DNA of 64,000 bases from Piezodorus guildinii (taxonomy: Eukaryota; Arthropoda; Insecta; Hemiptera; Pentatomidae). Positions 28,401 to 41,400 of the stretch are shown here, one piece after another. The DNA lies in contig CM041297.1 in NCBI GenBank assembly GCA_023052935.1, forward strand, positions 102,473,563 to 102,537,562, written 5' to 3'. How positions within the stretch are numbered: position 1 is the first letter of the stretch; each line of letters starts with the position of its first letter. A program made the translations under genes and the position numbers. The notes beneath the pieces were generated by a model. That model saw only the letters and a program-made list of their open reading frames with translations, was not told where the DNA came from and did no database searches.

Positions 28401-31400
28401 TGATACTTGATTTTGAATAAAACATATTGCAAAGAATCAATATTTTTGCTCAATAATGTTTCTATCATTTCTTTAAGATTGAGTATACAGCATTTGAATT
28501 ACGATTCAAACTAAAAGTAAATTTCTTCTAATGTTTCTGTTACTCTTCATGTCCTAATAGTTCTGGTTACCTCTTATTATGCAGGTGTTACTATTTCCAT
28601 TTTAATAAATTATGGTTTTCTGGTTCTAATGCACACTGTTTCTAATTGCCCTGCTAAGCATTGTGGCTAATTGCACTCTGATTAGGAATTAACTTTCTAT
28701 TTAATTTCAGAAATATTTTGGACCAGAAACCACAATATTTACAGTTTTATCCTTTTATGAATGAACATTATTTATTACTCAAATACAAGAACTATGAAGG
28801 AATAACTGAAATAACTCCAGTCATAATTGGTTTATTATAGCTCGCTTGACATTAAATATTCACAGTACCAAAGTGAGTATTTTATGTATATTTTTTTTTT
28901 TGGTCATATAGTATTTTACCATTTATTAACAATTAAATTAAAAATCCCCTTACTTTCTAATTAACTACAAAAAATAGCCAATAATTTATGAATAATTGCT
29001 TGTGAATTTCAACTATCTATTACATATTTAAGTAGTGTTCATATGTGAGGTTATTGCTAATTATAGCTAAAATTAGTTTTAGACAGTAAGAAAATTCTAA
29101 AAACCTAAAAAATTATAATTAAAAAAAAAGTATTGATTTTTTATTTTTATACACAAGTAATGAAATAATATATGGTTTGTACCTTTGTGGATGTATCGTT
29201 CCAGTGTAGTCTTATCATAGTCATCTGTTTTCTAATTTAATGGATTGTCACAGGAGGGAGTAAGAGAAAAAAAATGTGTGCCAGTGTGTATGTGCATTTT
29301 TTTTTATTGTCTTAAATTCTAAATTATATAACATAATACAAGAGGAGATAATTGTTTACAATCCTATTGCATATATTTTGGACGACCTCTATTTTCCGGT
29401 AGATGTGTGTAACTCCAGACTGGATAAACCTTTCCCCCAAAATTTGAGATCTTACGTTTCAAGATACATAGAACCTAAAATCTTGCATAAATATATATAT
29501 ATTTTTTTATTTATTTATTTTTTTTTAAGGCTGTACCATGTGGAATTTATACAATCACAGAGTTTCCAAAAGCAGTTTTGTATGTCATTGATACTGATAG
29601 TTGTGAAAAACTATCAATTCCTCCTGGTTTGAGTGCCACCTTTCATCTAAAGAGGAACAAGGTTTGCCAATCAGACAAAGAAGGAGTTTTATTGCAATAA
29701 AACCATTCAATATGTCACAGTTTTTATGAAGTACCTTTGCCTTTCAGATTGGTTACACTATTTTGTTATGTGGTTATGCCACTCCCGACATGATTGGTGA
29801 AGAATTGTCGCTGGCCTGGAAGATACGAATTTTAGGCATAGATAGTGGAAACACTTTACATCTCTGTGAATCAATTAATCCATATTATTGCGAGGAAAGA
29901 GATTCTTTTGACTCTAGTCTCTGTGTTCAAAATGTTACAGGTTACTACCTTCCAAATACTAAAGATGTCATTGGAAGGTGATAAATATTTTTATATTGTA
30001 ATTGATAATTATCAAGTTATATTAAACTAGAAATACCAGTAGATACTAAGGTTTAGTACCAGTTTAAGGTTTAGTATTGGCAAAGCAGTATAATTTCTAA
30101 TGTGATTCCTGAATAATAGCCCTATTATCCAGCACAGTGGTTTCCAACAAAATATTATCAATTAAATTGGTTTTAAAAAAAAAATTGAATATTTACTAAA
30201 ATGATATTGTACCCATTCAAAATCATTGTATTGATTTTAAGGAGCATCCAACTAATAGAAACCTATTGTTTTTGAAATAATGCACTAACTACTTAGTGAC
30301 CACATTTGAAATATATTGTTTAAGATAATCCATAATATTTTATAATATAAAGATAATCCATAATCTTATATATAAAATTCTCGTGACACAATGTTAGTTA
30401 CCTTACCATACTCCTCTGAAACGGCTCGGCCGATTTTTATCAAATTTTATATGCATATTCAATAGGTCTGAGAATTGGCTACTATCTATTTGTCATACCC
30501 CTAACTGATAAGAGTTGTCCACCCCTAACATTGTTTTTTAATTTTTTGGACAAAAATTGTTTTTATTATTATTTTTTTTAATGTTGCTCTAAAAAATACA
30601 TATAACCCTAAATTTTCACTCTTCTATCACCAACTCCTATTTTCTAATAGTCATTTTGGTAATTTAATAATTTTTTATCCCGCTTGATAACTGATCAATA
30701 ATCACTTAGTAAGTTATCCCCTCCTCTCCTTCCCCAGAGGTCTACCGGTGTCGCTTCTCACACAGCAAACAGCACGGAGATAATAGGAGATAAAAACCAT
30801 TCAGTACCAGAAGCTAAAGCAAAAACTTCCTGAAGGCCTACATGTTAAAAAAAAGGCTTCAATAATTAAAAATGAATGTGACTTGTAGATTTGAAATAAA
30901 GGAGGAAGAAACTTATGAGTAAGATGGTGTATCTTTGCTATATTCCTTGATTTCTGATCTTGGATGTGTTGGAACAAAAACAAATGTACTGCATGCGTCT
31001 TGATAGATTTCTAAGCCCTGTGAAAAATAACCTATTATCTCATGTTAGTAGAAATCAAATCCGGTGTTCTGAAACCTTCCTCCGATTATTATAAGGATTT
31101 GATAATCAAGAAGCCATATAATTTTGTTAATTGTATTAATCTCAACAAGGTATATATTATTTATTTTTATATGAATTATTATATATATAATAATAATTTC
31201 TTTATTATTCTGGGACAAGTCCCTTCAGAATAATACATATGAAAGTAAATAAAGTCTTAGATGCCTTAGAGTAATAATGGAAGAAAAAAAAAAAATACAG
31301 GGATAAAGTAAAAAATAAATACACAAGACAAAGATAACATATAAAACCAAACTGTTGAATATAATAAATCGACTTCTCATTCCAATTGGAGTGAGAGAAA

Positions 31401-31504
31401 CAAAAAAAAAAATATATATGTACATAAAACTAATTTAGATGATAGTTAAAAAAAAAAAAATAAATATATGTATATATAATATATTATATATATATATAAT
31501 ATAT

Positions 31505-31535
<31 letters not shown>

Positions 31536-34500
31536 TTATTTATTTATTTACGTATATATACATACACGCTTGACTGAAACCTAACAACAATACCTTTAGT
31601 ATACCTTTTCCTCAACCATTTAATAGAATTAATAAAAAAAAAAATGATCCTCCTTGCTTCTTCAAAAATAATTTTTCTTATTATTTTTTAAAAACCTTTT
31701 TGAGCAGTAATAATTAGTATAAATCAGTAGTATTAAAAAAAATAAAGTATTATTGCATGGAGTGGGTTGGTTTTGAAATCTTTAAATCTTGTTGAACAGA
31801 TTTATCATTACAATTTCAAAGAGTATGCTTGCCACACTGTACTTGAGCGTGTCTAATGAAGAAGTTGAAATTAGTCTCACTCTGAAAGGTGCTAATGAGG
31901 AAATCATCATCAAAACTGAAGGAAAAGGATCTGTTTTTGTTCCTATCGTTCTTCTTGATTTAAATTATGGTGGTAAGTCTCAATGGTTTGAAGTATCTCA
32001 TGGTTGAATTTTAAGCATTTCACTATTTTGGTTTTGTCAAATGGGAGGATTCTAAATTAACAAGGGTAGTGCACAATCTATGGGTCACCGATTTTGATCA
32101 ATTCTACATCATATAATATTGGATATGTGTCATTAGTTTTTATTGGCTCTATGAGCCAAGAAAAAAAAAAATTAAATATGCTAAAATTGGTTTATACAAT
32201 ATCTCAAGTTTGAAAAAATAATTTTGACATGGTTTTCTTGGCAAAACATTTGATCTTCATAGTGTATTAAAGAAATAAATTCTAGCTTAAAAAAATATAT
32301 ATATATATATATTGGTAGATTTTGGTTCAGTTTACCAAAAGACTGTTGAAAATGTCAAAAAAATCTTAGACTTGTTGAAAAGAGCTATGCTCCTTTGTTC
32401 CCTACGTACAAACAGATTCTGCAGTATCTAGGATATCAGATTAAAAAAAAAAAAAAGATTACAAAATTTTAAAAATCTGATGCACGCAGCTCTCAACTTC
32501 ACTTTTTTTTTTTGAATGGCAAGAGTGAACTGTGATCTATCTACAAGGTCTGTTGTGTGCCATATTGTGAAATACTTGAACTCGCTTCGGCAGTACATGT
32601 ACTAAAATTGGAATGTCATTCACTTACCTTGTTAAAATCAATTTAATTACTTTTAAATTAATCGTCTTCTTTCTCTTCATTCTTACTGCCTCTCAGCGTG
32701 GAGGTGCCTCAATCCCAGCATTTTAAATAAATCTTGAGCCCAAAAAGGTTAAAAGAATTACATTCAGTTTCGTTGGAAACTATGTTATTATATTTTAAAA
32801 ATTTTATACTGTATTTAATGTAATTCTTAAACCTTTTTTCAACAATAACTTTTTTTTAAAGTTCTTAATTGATTTTAACAACAGATGTAGGTTGTGCATA
32901 CCAGATTTTAAATTATTTGTACATTAAAAATATTATTGAGAAGAAATAGGAAAATTAAAATTTTATCGAAAAAACATTGTACAAAACATGTGGTGAAAGA
33001 AGTATATCGAGACAAAAAGGATTAGGAAATTATTGCAGAGTTTAAAACTTGAAGTATTCTTAGTGACAGTTTTATAAAAAACTTAATAAATTGGGAATTC
33101 AAATCTACAGTATTTTAAAGTGCATTTGACGACAGTTTCAAATACAAAAATAAAAAAATATATATCATTATTAACATATCAATATTTATTACTTCCTGAG
33201 ACCAATAAATGGCATCAAGTAGCAATTACCTTTACCCTTTTTCTCTCTAGGATATTCCCTGATTTATAGTTTTAACACTCTAAAATCGGATCTCAATTGT
33301 TTGTTAAAAATATTTTTATATCTTTAGGATATGTATAATGTATTTTATAATTGTAGTGAATTTTTAGTAACCTCGCCAGAAAATGAAGAAATACGTCTCT
33401 ATTTTGGTACCATCCATTTAATGAGTCCTTGGATATTAACAAGCACAGAATTATCATTTGCTAAAGTTATAAGAAGTTCTTCAAAAAAAGATATTATTTG
33501 TTGGTAAAATTTATTTTGCAATTTTAGCCATTATAATTTACCAATTAAAGTAGAAGTATTAAATTATTTCAGCTTTAGGAGCTTTATATAATGAAATAGC
33601 AGCTGAAGCTATTGATGATGGTGGAAATGAATTGGTAGAAGACAAAATCGATCAAGAAATAGTGAGTACTACAAAAAAGAGTCCTACATTGAATAGTGAA
33701 AAGTCCACAAAAGAAAGTTTGATCGGTGACAAGCTTAGTGCAGGCAGTAGTATCTACAGTTACCATGGTTATGATAGCTCACATACTGAGAGTGAGGAAA
33801 CTGTCTGCAGATCAGAAAGTACTTCTTCGAGTGATGAACAGGGCAGTATAAATGGGAGTAGTGATTCGTCATCTTCTGAGGGAGGAAGTGTTCCTGAAAC
33901 CACTAGCAAGAAATCAGGAGTTGCCAGCAGTGACAGTTCTACCACTGTGGAAAATTCTTTGAACAGCAGCTCAGAAAAAAGTTGTTCAAAAAAAAAATAT
34001 TTGAGAGTTGTAGAAGATCCTTTTGGACTGTGTGGTGCAGGGCCTCACTGGATACTATCTTTTGTAATTGACAGCCAATATGTAAGTTTTCTTTAAAATA
34101 TATATTTAAGTGCGTAACCCACCCTTCCTCCCTAATATAGATAGTTAGACATATGCTATTTCGGACCGATTCTTGCATCGGGAAGAGAGTTTCTATATTA
34201 AAAAGTGTCCTTTTTAGTGTGGTAATCCTAGTTACTATTTTTTCTATTCGTATCCTTTTAAAAGGAGAATTGAGTCAAAAATGGTGGTTCTCTTCCATTT
34301 TGAAACGTATCCTGGTTACAATAAATGTCAATTGTTAAGGATCCTTTCAACGAGAATGGCGACTTTAACTCTAATTAATTACAATCATAAGTGTTTTATT
34401 ACATTCAGAAGGAAGATAGTCCTGGTAGGAAGTCAAGTTTAAACAATGAAATAGTCTTAAATATTTATTGGGGTAATAAATACTAAAGACTTTTAATCTC

Positions 34501-35397
34501 TTGATTGCCATCTTGTATTTTTTCCTTCTGAATTTCCCAACAGTCAACTATTTACATCCATATTATCATTTTTATTTAAATTCTGACATCACAAAATGGT
34601 TATTTATTTTGCTAGATTTCTTATATCTAATTCTTATGTTTAACACAATTTCATATTGGATTCAGCAATATAAATGACAGTTAATATGATTTGTGAATCT
34701 AACATAATTTTATATGGTAATAGTAGGATAAATTGTTTTGTTTTTTAAATTCATAATAATGAAATTAAATACTCCTTTGGGGTCACCTGTGGCTTTTTAG
34801 TTAGAATAACATTCTTCTATGCCCCAAGGCCCAGGTTCAAACTTGCAGATGGCCCTAGAATATTTTAATGGGAGTAAAAATTCCTTATTTATTAAAAAAA
34901 AAAATCCTAATAATAGTAAAAATCAATAGTGAAAATTCCTTTAGAGGGAAGTAAAAAGGTTGTCCCAAGCCTGTGCGATGTCAGGTATTCTTTAAAGATC
35001 CTTATCCTAATTAAACCTGGATAGGCAAAATTTAGGACTCCGACTGTAGCATCCTCCAATTAACCATAGTAGCATAAAGTGACATTAAATGAATAAACAA
35101 ACAAACAAATACTCCTTCCTTGGACTATATCATTGCTGTCTTCATTTCTTCACAAATGTTTTGCCCGACATGGTGCTGGCCTCTTCAAGGTAGAATTTTA
35201 GGAGTCATAAGCTTATCCAGAGATACATACGTGTTTGTGCCCTATGGGAATATTAAGTTTTTTGTGAAAACAAGAGTCTATTACTCTGACAAATACATGT
35301 TGTTTGAGTAATTATAGTTTGTGTATTTTGTATATTATAATTACAGTGAATTATATTTACTGTTCTGCTTTCTGTTGCTATTTTGTTTCATAATTAT

Positions 35398-35437
<40 letters not shown>

Positions 35438-38400
35438 GAGGAATTTTCAAGTATTGATAATGACTACATAAGATATGAAGACTTTCAAAAGCTCAAAGAA
35501 TATTGGAAAGAACAAAACCCAAAGAGATTGAGAGAAAGGGGAATGCTTAAGAAAAGATTTTCTGAATTTTTATAAGAATGACTTCTTAAAATTTCAGTTA
35601 GGTATTGACAACAGTATATAATTTACATCTCTTTTTCCTGGATCAGTTATAAAACATTGATTGTTTTCACTGATTATTAGAACTTAGTTGTAGTCTTCTT
35701 GCTTTTGAAATATTGTGGGATTCCTCATAAATTTCACTTACACCTTACTTGGAAACACTTTTGAAATTTAGTTTATATAAAAATCCTATTTAGTTTCTTC
35801 CCTTTTAATTTTATATAATATAAAAGTAAAAATTATTATTTACAATTATAACTTAATTTTTTTTTTTTAAACATATTTATTGATATTTACAACTGTATAA
35901 TTATATACAACAAGTAAATGTGATGGATATAGTAATCTAACATGAAATACATGAAGAGATGCCACCCATCGGCAGCACTCTGAATAACTTAATTTAATTG
36001 TTTTTTCACTCTTCATTATTTTCTTTGATTTTATAACTTAGATTATTATTGTTCTCTTAGATTTATACTTTTTTAAGGTATATTATTTCTAAAGGTAATG
36101 TTGAATAACTATATTACACCAGAATAAACTATGTATTATTTAGGTTTACGAAAAAAAAAAATTAAATCATTAATTAACCAAGGTCCAAGGTATGTGAAAG
36201 TTGTGTAATGCCCGCACAACATTTTTTTTTTTAATTTTGAAGGAGTAATCCATTATGTGTTTTTTTGTCGAACTTTATTTAAAAAAGCTCTGACAAATCC
36301 AAAACATTTCGGAGAGGTGTTATCCAGCTTTAGTGAATAGAGAGAATGTTTTGCTGCTTTAGGAAAATACGCATTTATGTTACATAGAAGTTATGATGGT
36401 ATAGAATGATAATGTTTTAAAGTAAAAATGTCAGTATTAGATAATAACGGGTATGGCTACTTGCTACTGGTATGTTACCGTAGATTAAACTTAATAAAAT
36501 TAATATTGACAATCAACAATAATCATTTATTTGTCATACGTAGACATAATTAAAAGTTTAACTCATTGCTTTCTCAGATGTATTTATATTGTATTAAAAT
36601 GTAAAAAGATGTATTTCTTGTATTAACCTAACACATTTATTATTAACAACTTTCTTAATTTGCAGTAAAAAAAAAAAAATGAAATAGTCCATGCAAAGCC
36701 GCGAGGTACAGCTAGTTGTTTTATAATATTGTAAATTATATCAATATATTCTAAAAAACAGAAGATCTCGTATAATTATTAAGCTAGATTTCGGGCTGAA
36801 TAACTCCTTCCATAAATACTCAAATTTTTTATTACATCAACATGACGTTTCGGGATCTTCTCCCATCTTCAGAAGTCTACAAAGTAAAATAACCAATTTC
36901 CATTACATTAAAAAATACTATAATGAAGTGAATGGTTTAAAATATTATGAAAAAAATATTATAAATTATGTAATAAATAAATAAATAATTTGTGAAGTGA
37001 ATAAATAATTCACCTATGTAACATTTTTCACATACAACATTTAATTTTTTTCATTACTTATAGGGTCTTTTGTACTGGTGAGGAATATTTGTAATTTATT
37101 ATGTTTATAAAGGCCTAATTTGATGTTGGGTAAATCATATGCTAATAATGTTTTATTTGTTTCACTAATGAGATTTAATTCTTCTATGGTGATTGTTAAA
37201 GGTTTCAAGGGGGTTATTTTGTTGGTTTTTGTCTATTATAAGTAACATATCGTCTATGTAATTTTTCAACAACATTGGTCTTCCTCCTAATTTTATTAGA
37301 TTTTTATTAAGTAGGTCATTTAAATAAATACCCTGAGATTAACTGACATGGCTCCACCCATTGGTAGTCCAAATAATTGGTTGTAAATTTCTCCATTGTA
37401 TTTGAAAAAATTATATTTTAGGCATAATTTTAACCTTCTATACAAGTTTTTTTATCTTTAATTGTTGTATATTCTATTATTTTGTGCCAGTTTTCTTCAA
37501 TCAATTTAAGGATATCGTCTATTGGAATGTTGGTGAATAGTGATTTTACGTCTAGACTGATGATTTCGGTATTCTCATCAGGTATTTGGATGTTGTTAAG
37601 TATCTTTTTCAGTACCAATGAATTTTTTTATATATCATAGTTATTATCATTATTTAGAAAATTTAAAGAAGGGTTTAAACATTTTGATAAAGCCTCTGTA
37701 GGACCATCAATATTATTGATGATAGGTCTGAGATTTTGTTAATCTTTGAGGGTTTTAATCAGGCCATGTATTCTAGGGATACAAAAGTCAGTTACTTGTA
37801 GTTTATTTTTTGTTCTTTTGTCCATATAGCCATTTTTGAATAATTTAGTGACATATAAATTTATTTTATTTACCAGATTTTTAAATGGGTCATTCCTTAA
37901 TTTCCTATAGGTATTTTTATCATTAAGTTCTATTAACATTTTATCATTATACTCATTTTTGTGAATAAATACTAATTTTTTTGTTTTATCTGATTTAATT
38001 ATGATGATATCTTTATTTTTTTTCCATAAAGGTTTTAAAATATTTTAGATCTTTTATAATTAGTGATTTTAGGATTGAGTTTTTATTATTGATTTTTTTA
38101 TTTTTATTATTATTGGTGTTTTTTTTCTCTACATAATTATTACTAAGTGTGCATATTCTGTTTCTTAAAGCATTTATATGATTTTCAGAAGTGTTTAAGT
38201 TGTTATAATATTCTCTAAATCTGTTATGACTTTAACAATATCTTTATCATTGTTGTGAAATTCAAAATTAAATTTATCTCCTAAAGATAAAAAATTTATT
38301 ATATTGTTTGGAATATCGATTTTTGTTCTATTTTCAATCCCTATTATTAATTTTATACAGTTCATTAATCTAATTAGGTGATCCTTATTAGTCTCAACAT

Positions 38401-41400
38401 AGATGTCAGGTTTCTATTTTGTTTACTATCAATTAATTTGTTAATCTGTAATTTATTAATTTTTGGTTTATTTATTAACCGTTTTAATTTGAGGTTTATA
38501 TGTTCTTTATTATCTTTTTAACTGTTATCTATGTATTTATTGATAATATCGTTAATATCTTTGTCTATATTATGAGGTGTGTTATTGCTGTTTATAATTT
38601 TATTAATAAAAAGGTCTAATCTTTGTCTAATTTTATTAAGTAACCAGTAAGATTTTTTAATTTCTAAATTGATAATTTTTTCACACATAATTAAAAGTTT
38701 AACTCACTGCTATCTCTAATGTATTTATATTGTATTAACCTAACACAGTTATTATTGACAACTTTCTTAATTTGCAGCAATTAAAAAAAAAAAAAGTGAA
38801 ATAGTCGTGTGCAAAGCTGTGAGGTACAGCTAGTTATTTTATAATATTGTAAACAAATAGTGAATTCGTGTATGAGACAATAGTGTTTAAGCAGCTTTTA
38901 CTTTCATCTATAGAAGATAAGCACTTTTTGCGTTAACTTATTTCTTCTACTCTGCCATCTTAATATTTTCATTCTTGCATTTTAAAATTTTTTGGAGACC
39001 AAGTTCTTATGTCTATGTTTTTGCTTTAATGCTAAGCTTACATGAAATATTCCATTGAATGTATTTGCATCCTTGTTTTGTTTCAGATCCAGACAATATT
39101 TCTATATCAGACTATTCAGAAGATGGGAATAAATCTGCTAATGAATATTGGAGCAGTTATGATAAAAAATATTTTAATGCACCTCATGACAAATATCAAA
39201 CTTACCCATTTTTTTCAGACTCTTCTAGTTTACTTGTATCACTGCATAATGATGGTGCATCTAAACATGTCCAGGTGTAGAAAATGAATCAAATTTTAGT
39301 TGTATTAAACATGATGGCTTACCAAAGGAAAATAAAAATAAAAAAGTAGTGGATTTGATTCCAAACTATCTCAAAAAAAAGTGACAAGTCCATCTGCTAC
39401 TGAAATAGAAAATGGAAAAAAAATCCAGGATTTATCAATTCATAAAATTATTACCAAAACAAGAAAAAAACTTGAAAGTATTATATTCCAGGACGAATCT
39501 TCATGTTCCAGTATTATATCTGCAGATAGTAAAAATATAGGCGAGTTCAGTACTAAATGCCCTCCACTGCCTGTTATCACTAATGCTTTATTGAAGTATT
39601 ATAGTTTATCTTTCACTGTAAACCGACCTTGATGAATCTTAAACCGACTGAGGTAAGATATCATTGTCATGATAAATCCGTTACTCAAAATAAAGAAAAT
39701 TAAATATAACCTGTTGAATTTACAACTGCCTTATACTTAGACAATTTCAACAATTTTAATTAGGGTTTTTCTTGACTAAATGAATTTCTTCATTAGCTGA
39801 ATCCATTGCTCCCTAGCCCAGCACTCTCTACCATGCACTTCCTCATGCCTTATTCCTATAAATTGCACATAGTCGTGTGCCTTAGAATTACTTATATAGG
39901 ATACTTATAGGGTATTCGTCGTCTGTTAGGAACGCTCAATTATTACAGGCATTTTGTTCCGGATATGGCACGGTATCTGGTTCCTCTCAATAACCTTCTC
40001 AAGAAATGAAATGAAAAAACTTCTTTATTATCCTGGGACTAAAGTCCCTTAAGAATAAAATAAAATACATAATTGATGACCGGAACAGTTTGGTCATGGC
40101 TTAGAATGACAAATTACTAAACTAAAAAAATAATACAGGTCGTAATATATATACATATTTACAAGTCAGACTTACAGAATGAAATAAAAAATAAAACAAC
40201 AAAAAAAAAAACAAATACAGAAATAGCTAATTCATCAGTGATAATTTAAGTAATATAAACACACACAAAAAAATACAATAATAATAATTGGAATTTATAG
40301 CATCTGCAGTTGGAAGTTATTGTCTGTTTGACTGGGCAAGGAGAAGATGGTTGAAAAGGAGAGATTTGAAGGAGAAAGTCGTTCTTACATGACGGATCTC
40401 TCATTTGGGGTGAAGGAAATATAAATCTGAATATCATCGGCATAGAGGTGGTATTGGGAGTGCTTGATGGAGAGCGGAAGATCATTAATGAATATGGAGA
40501 AAAGGGTAGGAGATAACGAGAAACCTTGGGGTACACCTTTTGTCAGAGACAGTGAGTCGGAGCGGTGTTTATTTGGAACTACAACATACTGGGAACGGCC
40601 GGTAAGGAATGATTGAAACCATTGAAGAGCGCCTGTGGATACTGGGAGTCTATGGAGTTTGGTTAAGAGGATATTATGGTCGACAGAATTGAAGGCTTTG
40701 GAAAAATCAAGCAAAACAAGGATTGTTATTTTGTGCTGATCTATGGCCTTGTGGAGATGTTGGGAAATTTGGAGAGAGTAGAATAGCCTGGTCGGAAACC
40801 AGACTGGAAGGGGTTCAAAACGTTTTGCTCGAGGTAGAGGGATAACTGAGATTGGACCAGACCCTCAAAAGGTTTAGAAAGGTTGGAAAGGAGAGAAATT
40901 GGGTGGAAGTCATTAGGAGATACTGGATTTGAGTTTTTCTTCAGTGGACGGACTATGCGGTTTTCCAGGAAGTAGGGAAGGTTGCACTGTCTAGAGAAAA
41001 GTTATAGATATGGTATAATATTGGAAGGATAGAAGGAAGCGAAGTTTTGATTAGTTTAACTGGAATATTATCAGGTCCGTAGTCATTGGTTCAGGATTCA
41101 GAATAGAATTAAAGAGGTCCTCGGGGTGATATGGGAAAAAAATAATGAATCTGGATTGAAATGGTGCATGGTGTAGGCATCGGCATCTGATATGATAAAT
41201 GAGAGGAGCAGGAAGCAAAGTGGGTATTAAGATCATCAGCGGAAATAGGAATAGTTTGGTTATGGGTATTTCCTAAGGATAGTTTAGCAGGATTGTCCAT
41301 TTGGCTTTGGAGTCGGAAGCACAAGATAAGGATTGTTGAAAAAATTGGGATTTAGCTAGGCGTATCATGGATTGGGTACTGTTTCTGAGATGTTTGAAGG

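Noticed and set aside
28831..28873. Tiny intron ending at TTATAG in the 28.7-kb exon
   Set aside because: No workable donor lies upstream, and the shifted frame matches the family without an intron.
35573..35575. True stop codon of androglobin at TAA
   Set aside because: Shifting one base in the T5 run gives an open frame to a good donor in phase with the exon at 39087, and later exons continue to 48940.
30364..36718. One Helitron spanning androglobin exons (gene capture)
   Set aside because: The exons inside continue those before and after in correct order, so nothing was moved; the ends belong to separate fragments.
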